NCBI GenBank assembly: GCA_026393275.1
Contig: JAPLAM010000056.1
Span: forward strand, 1 to 64,000
Length of the DNA stretch: 64,000 bases
Reading direction: 5' to 3'
From: Arthrobacter sp.
GTDB taxonomy: Bacteria > Actinomycetota > Actinomycetes > Actinomycetales > Micrococcaceae
How positions within the stretch are numbered: the first letter of the stretch is position 1; each line of letters opens with the position of its first letter. The position numbers and the translations under genes are program-made. The notes below the pieces were generated by a model. The model searched no databases and had not been told where the DNA came from. It saw nothing but the letters and a program-made list of their open reading frames with translations. Below are positions 43,257 through 51,065 of this stretch, in pieces.

Positions 43257-44221
43257 CGGCCACACTGACCAGCCGCCGCCAAAGCGGTACCCGCTCCCCG
43301 CGCCGCGGCGTGCTCGCCGGGCTGCGGAGTGCCGCCCGGAACAGGCGCCGGGCGGCCCCAGTGCGGCTGCCGCCGTCGGCCGCCCACAAGGCCTTCTCAC
43401 TGGGATTGGCCATGGTGTCGGTGATCCTTTTCGGACAGATCACCAACATTGTGATCATCTCGCAGGTGCAGCATGCCACAGCTCAAACCCGGCTTTTTGA
43501 AGATTTGCGGACGGCCCTGGCGGAAGGCTCGGCCCCCCTCGGACAGACTAACCACGACGGGACGCTGGTGGCCCCCGGGACGGCGCTGGCCCTGCTCTCG
43601 ATTCCCGCCCTGAACCTTCAGGAAACGGTGGTGGAGGGGACGTCATCCCGGGAGCTGATGGACGGCGTCGGCCACCGCCGCGACACCCCCCTGCCGGGGC
43701 AACCCGGCACCAGCGTCCTGATGGGCAGGGCTGCCGCATACGGCGGCGTCTTCGGCCGGCTGGCCGGCCTGGAACCGGGAGAACGGTTCACCGTCACCAC
43801 CGGATTGGGAGTGGCCGAGTTTGAGGTGACCGGCCAGCGCCGCGCCGGTGACCCCGGCCCCTCGATACCGACCGGCGACGAGGGGCGTCTGACGCTGACC
43901 ACGGCGACCGGCCCGGTATTCCTGCCCGACGGCGTCCTGCGGGTGGACGCCAAGCTGCTCTCCAAGCCTGCAGCCAAGGCTGCGCCGGTCCTTTATCCCG
44001 CGTCCCTGAATGCCGCCGAGCTGCCCATGGGCTCCGATACCTCGGACCTGGTCGGGCTCCTGGTGTGCCTGGAATTGCTGGTCCTGGCCGCCCTGGCCGC
44101 CGTCTGGTCCTGGTACCGCTGGGGTCAACGGGAAACCTGGCTGGTCTTCCTGCCGACCCTCGGCGCGCTGTCCGTGCTGACCGGCACCCAAGTCAGTCTC
44201 CTGTTGCCCAACCTCCTATAA
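43253..44221 (+). CDS. Sortase-fold membrane protein lacking sortase catalytic residues
   Basis: 322 residues with an N-terminal basic segment, a membrane helix at about 45-70, and two hydrophobic helices at the C-terminus (LVGLLVCLELLVLAALAAVW and a later one). The middle follows the class D/E sortase pattern: IPALNLQETVVEG, GTSVLMGRAAAYGGVFGRLA, and GRLTLTTATGPVFLPDGVLR. At the positions where sortases have GHR, TC and Arg, this protein has GRA, TA and Val, so His, Cys and Arg all seem lost. It is likely a non-enzymatic scaffold or accessory; its place between pstS and pstB suggests a role in the transporter. Possibly only a distant homologue. Confidence 0.75.
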   Translation: MTATLTSRRQSGTRSPRRGVLAGLRSAARNRRRAAPVRLPPSAAHKAFSLGLAMVSVILFGQITNIVIISQVQHATAQTRLFEDLRTALAEGSAPLGQTNHDGTLVAPGTALALLSIPALNLQETVVEGTSSRELMDGVGHRRDTPLPGQPGTSVLMGRAAAYGGVFGRLAGLEPGERFTVTTGLGVAEFEVTGQRRAGDPGPSIPTGDEGRLTLTTATGPVFLPDGVLRVDAKLLSKPAAKAAPVLYPASLNAAELPMGSDTSDLVGLLVCLELLVLAALAAVWSWYRWGQRETWLVFLPTLGALSVLTGTQVSLLLPNLL

Positions 44222-44246
44222 CTTAGACGCTTAAGGAACAACCTTC

Positions 44247-45110
44247 ATGACGATGCAATCAGCTTCCGGCCACGCCCTGGCAGTGTTCGATCCGCCCGAC
44301 GGCGAAGCCCTCCCGGACCCGCTGGCCGGCAGCGACGCGGCCGAACTCGACGCCCGCGCCGTCAGCGCCTGGTTCGGCGAGCGCAAGGTCCTTGACCGGG
44401 TCTCGCTGACCATGGCCGCAGGGCAGGTGACCGCGTTGATCGGCCCGTCGGGCTGTGGCAAGTCGACCTTCCTCCGGATCCTCAACCGGATGCACGAAAT
44501 GGTGCCCACCGCCTCCCTGGCCGGGCAAGTGCTGCTCGATGGCTCCGACATCTACGATCCCGGCCGACGGGTGACCCTGGCCCGCCGCCATATTGGCATG
44601 GTCTTCCAAAAAGCCAACCCGTTCCCCGCCATGTCCATCTACGAGAACACCATCGCAGGGCTCAAGCTCGCCGGCATCAAGGCCAGCCGGGTCGAAAAGG
44701 ACTTCCTGGTGGAAGATTCGCTGCGCAAGGCCTCCCTGTGGGACGAGGTCAAGGACCGGCTTCACCAGCCCGGCGGCGGACTCTCCGGCGGCCAGCAGCA
44801 ACGGCTGTGCATCGCCCGGTCCCTCGCGGTCTCCCCGCGCGTCCTGCTGATGGATGAGCCGTGCTCGGCGCTGGACCCCACCTCCACCCGGCGCGTCGAG
44901 GAAACCATCGCATCGCTGCGGGACCAGGTCACCGTCGTCATTGTCACCCACAACATGCAGCAGGCCGCCCGCATCTCGGACACTTGCGCCTTCTTCCTGG
45001 CCGCGCAGAACGACCCCGGAGCGATCGTTGAGCACGGGCCCACCGAAGCCATGTTCAATTACCCCCAGGACGAGCGCACCAGCGACTACGTCAACGGACG
45101 CTTCGGGTAA
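44247..45110 (+). CDS. pstB: Phosphate-type ABC ATPase, PstB-like
   Basis: A 287-residue ATPase with a 30-residue N-terminal extension before the core. Walker A is LIGPSGCGKSTFLRILNRMH, including the NRMH extension typical of PstB, the Q-loop FQKANPFPAMSIYENTIAGL, the signature GGGLSGGQQQRLCIARSLAV and Walker B LLMDEPCSALDPTSTRRVEE; VVIVTHNMQQAARISDTCAF is PstB-like. It ends with TAA immediately before the ATG of the sortase gene at 45111. It powers the pstC-pstA channel. Confidence 0.92.
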   Translation: MTMQSASGHALAVFDPPDGEALPDPLAGSDAAELDARAVSAWFGERKVLDRVSLTMAAGQVTALIGPSGCGKSTFLRILNRMHEMVPTASLAGQVLLDGSDIYDPGRRVTLARRHIGMVFQKANPFPAMSIYENTIAGLKLAGIKASRVEKDFLVEDSLRKASLWDEVKDRLHQPGGGLSGGQQQRLCIARSLAVSPRVLLMDEPCSALDPTSTRRVEETIASLRDQVTVVIVTHNMQQAARISDTCAFFLAAQNDPGAIVEHGPTEAMFNYPQDERTSDYVNGRFG

Positions 45111-45842
45111 ATGCGACGGCCCAACCGCTCCCCCGCGCGCAGGCGCCGCCGTACCCGGGACCTTGCCGCGTTCGGCGTGGCCATGCTCGGCCTGGCCCTG
45201 GTGCTGCTGTACGGAATCCCACTGCTGACCGGGGCCCAGCCACTGCTGGCCGTCCCCGGACAGACGGCCGAACCGGCGCCGGAGCCATCCCAGCCTGCAA
45301 CAGCGGGCGCGGCGTCCCCGCTGCTGGTCAACACGCCGGAGGAGGCGGAGGTGCTCGCCACCCGGGAACTCGTGCGCGCTCCGGCTGTCTCCGGCCAGCC
45401 GGTGCGGGTCCAGTTGCCGCGGCTTGGCATGGACATTCCGGTGCTGCCGATGTCCCTGCCGGCGGACCGCCGAGTGAACCCGCCGTCGAACGGGTTCGCC
45501 TACTGGATCAGCGACTACGGACCGTCCGGCGCCGGGGCCACCAACACCACCTATCTGGCCGCCCATTCCTGGAACCTCGGCTACGCGGCGTTTAACGGCC
45601 TGATGGACATCCAGGCCGGGACAGGCCGGGTGCAGCAGGGCGACGCCATTTTGGTCACCACACCGGAGCGCACCACCAGCTACCGGGTCACCGCGACGGC
45701 GGGCTACGTAAAGTCCACGCTCAAGAAACACGATGACCTCTGGGCCGCCGTACCGGGGCGGCTGGTGCTGGTGACGTGCTTCCAACTCAACGATGCCGGC
45801 GCCACCCAGAACTACGTCGTGTATGCCGAGCGCGAAGGCTGA
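45111..45842 (+). CDS. Class F-like sortase
   Basis: A 243-residue protein with a basic N-terminus, one membrane helix (LAAFGVAMLGLALVLLYGIP) and a long Pro/Ala spacer before a sortase domain: VQLPRLGMDIPVLPMSL, the histidine in YLAAHSWNLGYAAFNGL and the cysteine in LVLVTCFQLNDAGATQNYVV. In class F enzymes an arginine is expected a few residues before NVVVYA; here the aligned segment reads ATQNYVVYA, so the third catalytic residue is not obvious. Among the operon's products I see no LPXTG substrate. Its ATG follows directly on pstB. Transpeptidation of a surface protein is possible but unproven. Confidence 0.75.
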   Translation: MRRPNRSPARRRRRTRDLAAFGVAMLGLALVLLYGIPLLTGAQPLLAVPGQTAEPAPEPSQPATAGAASPLLVNTPEEAEVLATRELVRAPAVSGQPVRVQLPRLGMDIPVLPMSLPADRRVNPPSNGFAYWISDYGPSGAGATNTTYLAAHSWNLGYAAFNGLMDIQAGTGRVQQGDAILVTTPERTTSYRVTATAGYVKSTLKKHDDLWAAVPGRLVLVTCFQLNDAGATQNYVVYAEREG

Positions 45843-45927
45843 GCCGCAGCCGGGATTCGCCGCGGACTGTCTACTGAGATAGGCGGCTCGAACACGCGGC
45901 TGGAATAGGCGTCACGGGCGTGGTGTT

Positions 45928-46965
45928 ATGGGCTACGTGCCTATTCCCACTGGACCCGCCTCCCCGCCGAACGCCACCGCTGCGGTGACTAAGCCCGGGC
46001 CTGCGGGAACGCCCGGGGCAGGCAATGTCCCCGGACTCAAGGCGGTGGACAAGGAGACGACGGCGGGCGTCCTGTTCGGCGTCGGCGCCTACGGCCTGTG
46101 GGGCCTGCTCCCGTTGTACTTCTTCGTGCTGGCCCCGGCCGGCGCCGTCGAAATTGTGGCCAACCGCGTGGTCTGGTCCCTGCTGTTCTGCACTCTGCTG
46201 ATCACCGTCACCCGTTCCTGGCGGGTGCTGGGCGCCGCGTTCCGGAACCGCAGCGTGATCGGCCCGCTCGCCATCGCCGCCGGGCTGATCGCCGTCAACT
46301 GGCTGACCTACACGTACGGCGTGACGACGGGCCAGGCCGTGGAAACGTCGCTGGGCTACTTCATCAACCCGCTGGTGTCCGTCCTCCTGGGGGTCTTTGT
46401 CCTGAAGGAGAAACTGCGGCCGCTGCAGTGGGCCGCCGTCGGGATCGGTTTTGTGGCAGTGGGCGTGCTGTCCTTCTCCTACGGCAAGCTGCCGTGGATC
46501 GCGCTGACCCTGGCGTTCAGTTTCGGCCTCTACGGCTTCTTCAAAAAGCGTGTGGGGCCCCGGGCGGACGCGCTCACCAGCCTGACGGTGGAGACCGTCG
46601 TGCTCGCACCGATCGCCGGGACCACCATGATCGTCCTGGCCCTGACCGGGGCCGCCTCGCTGACCACGAACGGCGCCGGGCACTTCTGGCTGCTCCTCGC
46701 GTCCGGCATCATCACGGCCATCCCGCTGCTGTTCTTCGGCGCCTCTGCCCGCCGGCTGCCGATGATGACAATCGGCCTGCTGCAGTATTTCGCCCCCGTG
46801 CTGCAGTTCATCGTGGCGCTGACCGTGTTCAAGGAGGCCATGACCACCGAGCGCTGGATCGGCTTCGGCGTCGTCTGGCTTGCCCTCGTGGTGCTGACCG
46901 CTGACATGCTGTACACCGCGCGGAAGAATTCCGCCACCCGCAAGCTGGCCCGGGCCGCCGCCTAA
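45928..46965 (+). CDS. rarD: RarD-like EamA-family transporter
   Basis: 345 residues with about ten hydrophobic helices. The N-terminal 40 residues are Pro/Ala/Gly-rich. The first helix loop (FGVGAYGLWGLLPLYFFVL) and VEIVANRVVWSLLFC then NWLTYTYGVTTGQAVETSLG and YFINPLVSVLLGVFVLKEKL match the RarD (chloramphenicol-sensitive) group of the drug/metabolite transporter superfamily. Substrate in vivo is unknown. It is 85 nt after the sortase gene, with no clear terminator between, but probably a separate unit. Confidence 0.88.
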   Translation: MGYVPIPTGPASPPNATAAVTKPGPAGTPGAGNVPGLKAVDKETTAGVLFGVGAYGLWGLLPLYFFVLAPAGAVEIVANRVVWSLLFCTLLITVTRSWRVLGAAFRNRSVIGPLAIAAGLIAVNWLTYTYGVTTGQAVETSLGYFINPLVSVLLGVFVLKEKLRPLQWAAVGIGFVAVGVLSFSYGKLPWIALTLAFSFGLYGFFKKRVGPRADALTSLTVETVVLAPIAGTTMIVLALTGAASLTTNGAGHFWLLLASGIITAIPLLFFGASARRLPMMTIGLLQYFAPVLQFIVALTVFKEAMTTERWIGFGVVWLALVVLTADMLYTARKNSATRKLARAAA

Positions 46966-47017
46966 GCCGCGGCCCGGCTGCCTGTCAGTCGGCCCGGCTG
47001 CCAAGCGGCGGGCGCGC

Positions 47018-47890
47018 TCAGTCCTCCGGGTCGCTGTCGATGCGCACGTAGTCCCGCGGCACCACCACCATGGGAACCGGCAGGGCGCGGAGCACCTTGT
47101 TGGCCGTACTCCCGATGAAGAGCTTGTTCTTTTCCGCCAGCCGGGACGAGCCGACGATCATGACTTCCCCGTCGTTCCACTCGAGGTCATCGATGGCCTC
47201 CTCGATGGTCCGGCCGTGTGCGACCTCGACGCTGACGTGATGCCCTTCGGGCAGGCGGTCGGCCGCGGCCTTGAGGACGGTGTTTGCGTGGATGTGGGCG
47301 GCGTTGATGTTTTCGCCGCTGGAGCCCTCGGCATCCAGCTCGACCAGAGACACCAGCCGCAGCGGCACGCCGCGGCGCCCCGCGGCCCCGATCGCGACGT
47401 CGATCGCTGCTTCCGCTCCGGTGCGCTGGCCGACGGCGAGGGTCAACCCGCTGACCGGTTCGGTCCGCCGGTAGCCGCGCGGTGCCAGGGCCACCGGCAC
47501 CGGGGAGGCGTGCAGCAGGGCGTTGGCCACGCTGCCGACGCTGTAGCGCTTGAACAGGCCGTTGCGCGCCGCGCCCACCACGATCAGCCCGGCGCGGTAT
47601 TCCTTCGCGGCATCAATCAGGCCCGCGGCGAAGGAGTCGGCCTGGCGCACGTGGAACCTGGCTACCAGGCCCTCGGGAACCAGGGCGAGACCCTGCCGTT
47701 CCGCGGTCAGCACTGACTGCTCCGCCACGCTGACACGGTTTCCCTGCGGGTTGAGGGCGACATAAGGGGTGTTCCGGTCCACCACATGGACCAGGTCCAG
47801 GTGGGCGCCCTGGGCGCGGGCCAGGGCCGAAGCTAGGGCGACGGCGTCGGCGCCGCGGTCGTCGGGTGTGTAGCCAACTACGTATCGCAT
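47018..47890 (-). CDS. Universal stress protein, tandem UspA domains
   Basis: 290 residues in two Usp domains (about 1-140 and 150-290). MRYVVGYTPDDRGADAVALA and GLIVVGAARNGLFKRYSVGS cover domain one; domain two ends VMIVGSSRLAEKNKLFIGS with the ATP-binding G-x9-G(S/T) type pattern in both. The ATG at 47890 is preferred over an upstream extension. The protein is cytoplasmic and related to actinobacterial dormancy/stress Usps. It is convergent with rarD and lies downstream of gabT on the same strand. Confidence 0.85.
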   Translation of the reverse strand: MRYVVGYTPDDRGADAVALASALARAQGAHLDLVHVVDRNTPYVALNPQGNRVSVAEQSVLTAERQGLALVPEGLVARFHVRQADSFAAGLIDAAKEYRAGLIVVGAARNGLFKRYSVGSVANALLHASPVPVALAPRGYRRTEPVSGLTLAVGQRTGAEAAIDVAIGAAGRRGVPLRLVSLVELDAEGSSGENINAAHIHANTVLKAAADRLPEGHHVSVEVAHGRTIEEAIDDLEWNDGEVMIVGSSRLAEKNKLFIGSTANKVLRALPVPMVVVPRDYVRIDSDPED

Positions 47891-48016
47891 CGATGAACCC
47901 CTCATTGGGTCTGGGCAGAATCCAGCTTGGCTCCGGGGGCCCGGGCGACGTCGGCCGGCCTGCGTTCCTGCAGTGGTAGGAACGACTCTAGCCCAGCGGC
48001 CCCCGGAATAGCGCGG

Positions 48017-49372
48017 TTAGGCGTTGGCGCGGATCGCCGCGGCCAGGACCTCGAGGCCGTCCAGCAGCAGTTCGTCGCTGATGACCAGCGGCGGCAGCAG
48101 CCGGATCACGTTGCCGTAGGTGCCGCAGGTGAGGATGATGACACCCTCCTTGAGGCATGCTGCGGCAACGGCCTTGGTCAGCTCCGGGTTCGGTTCCTTG
48201 GAGCCGGCCTGCACCAGTTCGATGGCCAGCATGGCGCCGCGGCCCCGGACGTCACCGATGACGGGCTGTCCGGACGCGAGTTCGCGCAGCCTGCCGAGGG
48301 CGATCTCCTCGATGTGCTTTGCACGGGCGTTGAGGTCGTACTGCTCCATCGATCCGATCGCGGCCAGCGCCGCGGCGCACGCCACCGGGTTGCCGCCGTA
48401 GGTGCCGCCGAGGCCACCGGGGTGGACGGCGTCGAGGAGGTCGGCGCGGCCGGTGATCGCGGAGAGCGGCAAGCCGCCGGCGATTCCCTTGGCCATGGTG
48501 ATGATGTCAGGGATGACGCCCTCGTGGTTGACGGCGAACCATTCGCCGGTGCGGCAGAAGCCGGACTGGACCTCATCGGCGATGAAGACGATGCCCTTCT
48601 CCTTCGCCCACGCGGCGAGGGCCGGCAAGAAACCCTCGGCGGGGACGATGAAGCCGCCCTCGCCCTGGATCGGCTCGATGATGATCGCGGCAACCTGCTC
48701 GCCGCCGATCTGCTTTTCGATCATGGTGATGGCGCGCTTGGCGGCCTCGGCACCGGTGATCTCCGGGTTTTCCTCGCGGTAGGGGTAGCTCATCGGCATC
48801 CGGTACACCTCGGGCGCGAACGGGCCGAAGTTGGTCTTGTACGGCATCGCCTTGGCGGTCAGGGCCATGGTGAGGTTGGTGCGGCCGTGGTAGGCGTGGT
48901 CGAAGGCGACGACGGCGTCCCGGCCGGTGGCCAGGCGCGCCACCTTGACGGCGTTTTCCACGGCTTCGGCGCCGGAGTTGAACAACACGGTGCGCTTTTC
49001 GTGGTCGCCGGGGGTGAGGCGGTTCAGCTGCTCGGCGACGGCGACGTAGCCCTCGTACGGTGTGACCATGAAGCATGTGTGGGTGAAGTGCTCCGCGGCC
49101 TCCTTGACGGCGCCGACGACCGCGGGGTCCGAGGCGCCGACGCTCGTGACCGCGATGCCTGAGCCGAGGTCGATGAAGGAGTTGCCGTCGACGTCGTGGA
49201 TGATGCCGCCGTCGGCGTCGGCGACGAACACCGGAACGCTGGACGCGACGCCTGCGGCGACCACGGCCTTGCGGCGTTCGGTCAGGGCGAGGGACTTGGG
49301 GCCCGGGAAGTCGGCCTGGACGCGTCGCTTCTGCTCCAGCCGGTAGGTGATGTCGTGTGCTGTGGTGGTCAT
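48017..49372 (-). CDS. gabT: 4-aminobutyrate aminotransferase
   Basis: 451 residues, class III PLP aminotransferase. VDGNSFIDLGSGIAVTSVGA, the AFDHAYHGRTNLTMALT aromatic stack, EPIQGEGGFIVPAEGFLPAL and IADEVQSGFCRTGEWFAV with the PLP lysine in ITMAKGIAGGLPLSAITGR are all family-typical for GabT. It converts GABA plus 2-oxoglutarate to succinic semialdehyde plus glutamate. A 13-nt tandem repeat lies between it and the upstream dehydrogenase gene, in the same direction. Together they fit GABA/putrescine breakdown. Confidence 0.92.
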   Translation of the reverse strand: MTTTAHDITYRLEQKRRVQADFPGPKSLALTERRKAVVAAGVASSVPVFVADADGGIIHDVDGNSFIDLGSGIAVTSVGASDPAVVGAVKEAAEHFTHTCFMVTPYEGYVAVAEQLNRLTPGDHEKRTVLFNSGAEAVENAVKVARLATGRDAVVAFDHAYHGRTNLTMALTAKAMPYKTNFGPFAPEVYRMPMSYPYREENPEITGAEAAKRAITMIEKQIGGEQVAAIIIEPIQGEGGFIVPAEGFLPALAAWAKEKGIVFIADEVQSGFCRTGEWFAVNHEGVIPDIITMAKGIAGGLPLSAITGRADLLDAVHPGGLGGTYGGNPVACAAALAAIGSMEQYDLNARAKHIEEIALGRLRELASGQPVIGDVRGRGAMLAIELVQAGSKEPNPELTKAVAAACLKEGVIILTCGTYGNVIRLLPPLVISDELLLDGLEVLAAAIRANA

Positions 49373-49425
49373 GGAGTTTCCTTCTTAACTGATTGGGGCC
49401 ACACCGTTTGGGCGCCGGCGGGGAC

Positions 49426-49486
49426 TATGCGTCGGTGTTATGCGACGGCGTTATGCGTCGGCGTTATGCGTCGGCGTTATGCGTCG
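49426..49486. repeat. 13-bp tandem repeat, about 4.7 copies, at the end of the dehydrogenase gene
   Basis: Unit TATGCGTCGGCGT repeats at 49426, 49439, 49452, 49465 and partly at 49478 with few changes. On the minus strand each unit contains a TAA or TAG, and the first one is the stop codon of the dehydrogenase gene. It looks like slippage of the 3' end of that gene. Confidence 0.85.
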
Positions 49487-50907
49487 AGCGCACTCATGAC
49501 GTGCTTGATGCGGGTGTAATCCTCGACGCCGTACATCGAGAGGTCCTTGCCGTAGCCGGACTGCTTGAAGCCGCCGTGCGGCATTTCGGCGGTGAGCAGG
49601 ATGTGGGTGTTGATCCAGACCGCGCCGAAATCCAGGTCGCGGCTGACCCGCATGGCGGTGCCGTGGTCAGTGGTCCAGACGCTCGAAGCGAGGGCGTAGT
49701 CGACGTCGTTGGCCAACTCGATCGCCTCGGCCTCGGTGCTGAACTTCTGCACCGTGATGACGGGGCCGAACGTTTCCTTCTGGACGATGTCATCGGTCTG
49801 CTTGGCGCCGGTGACGATGGTGGGCTCGAAGAAGAAGCCCTTCTCCCCCGCGCGGTGGCCGCCGGTCTCGATCTTGCAGTTCGCCGGCAGGTGCTCAACG
49901 ACGGAGGTGACCGCATTGAAGTGGTTGACGTTGTTCAGCGGGCCGAAGTAGTTGTCTTCATCGTTCTGCGAGCCCGTGTGCAGGGTCTGGGTGTGCTCCA
50001 CCATGGCGGCGACGACGTCGTCGTGCACCGAATCCTGGACCAGGACGCGGGTGATCGCGGTGCAGTCCTGCCCGGCGTTAAAGAAGGCGAACTCGGCGAT
50101 GGCCGCGGCGCTCTTCTTGATGTCGGCGTCCTTGAAGACGATCGCCGGGGCCTTGCCGCCGAGTTCGAGGTGGGCGCGCTTCAGGCCCTTGGCGGCACCG
50201 GAGGCGACGGCGATCCCGGCCCGGACGGACCCGGTGATGGAGACCAGGCCGGGGACCTTGTGCTCCACCATCAGGGCGCCGGTCTCGCCGGTGCCGAGGA
50301 CGACGTTGAGCACGCCGGCCGGGAGGATCTCGCCGGCGAGGCGGGCCAGGACCAGCGTGGATTCCGGGGTGGTGTCGGAGGGCTTGAGCACCACGGTGTT
50401 GCCGGCCGCGAGGGCGGGGCCGATCTTCCAGATCGCCATCAGGAACGGGTAGTTCCACGGCGCCACCTGGGCGACGACGCCGATCGGTTCGCGGCGTACG
50501 TAGGAGGTGTGGCCCTCAAAGTACTCGCCGGCGGACTTGCCTTCCATGATGCGGGCGGCGCCGGCGAAGAAACGCAGCTGGTCTGCGCCCGCGGCCACTT
50601 CCTCGGACGCGATCAGGGACCGGACCTGGCCGGTGTTGCGGTGCTGGGCCTCGACGAGTTCGTCGCTGTTGGCCTCGACGGCGTCCGCCAGTTTGAGCAG
50701 CATGAGCTGGCGCTGGCCGGGCGTGACGTGTTTCCAGGCGGCGAAGGCGTCCTTCGCGGCCGTCATGGCGGCGTCGACATCGGCCCCGACCGAAATCGGC
50801 GACCTGGCCACCACCTCGCCGTTGGTCGGATTGACGATGTCCAGCAGGGCGGTGCCGGCGGGGGTGACGAACTCCCCGTTGATGAAGTTCTGCAAGGTTT
50901 GAACCAC
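49477..50907 (-). CDS. Gamma-aminobutyraldehyde / betaine-type aldehyde dehydrogenase
   Basis: 476 residues from GTG at 50907 (AGAGG ribosome site nine bases upstream; a TTG nine nt earlier is possible). PWNYPFLMAIWKIGPALAAG, LELGGKAPAIVFKDADIKKS and catalytic Cys in FNAGQDCTAITRVLVQ, with KETFGPVITVQKFSTEAEAI, give a complete aldehyde dehydrogenase. Resemblance to 4-aminobutyraldehyde dehydrogenases and gabT downstream suggest oxidation of an aminoaldehyde to GABA. Specificity is inference. A PucR regulator diverges from it, 158 nt away. Confidence 0.88.
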   Translation of the reverse strand: MVQTLQNFINGEFVTPAGTALLDIVNPTNGEVVARSPISVGADVDAAMTAAKDAFAAWKHVTPGQRQLMLLKLADAVEANSDELVEAQHRNTGQVRSLIASEEVAAGADQLRFFAGAARIMEGKSAGEYFEGHTSYVRREPIGVVAQVAPWNYPFLMAIWKIGPALAAGNTVVLKPSDTTPESTLVLARLAGEILPAGVLNVVLGTGETGALMVEHKVPGLVSITGSVRAGIAVASGAAKGLKRAHLELGGKAPAIVFKDADIKKSAAAIAEFAFFNAGQDCTAITRVLVQDSVHDDVVAAMVEHTQTLHTGSQNDEDNYFGPLNNVNHFNAVTSVVEHLPANCKIETGGHRAGEKGFFFEPTIVTGAKQTDDIVQKETFGPVITVQKFSTEAEAIELANDVDYALASSVWTTDHGTAMRVSRDLDFGAVWINTHILLTAEMPHGGFKQSGYGKDLSMYGVEDYTRIKHVMSALDA

Positions 50908-51065
50908 GGTGTACAACCTCTTTCGAGCTGGCCTGGTGAGGCAGGGACGAGGGATCTGCGACTGCTCCGAGCCTATGCCAGGGGCGCGACACTGGGAATA
51001 GGCAGCTGCACACCGTAAACGCGGTACTTTAGTGCGCTTGACCAGCGCACGGCTATCCTGATTTC

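Noticed and set aside
49426..49486. CRISPR-like repeat
   Set aside because: Units abut directly and have no spacers; a simple tandem repeat.
49393..51018. Plus-strand open frame of 541 codons
   Set aside because: Antisense to the aldehyde dehydrogenase; no recognisable domain and skewed composition.
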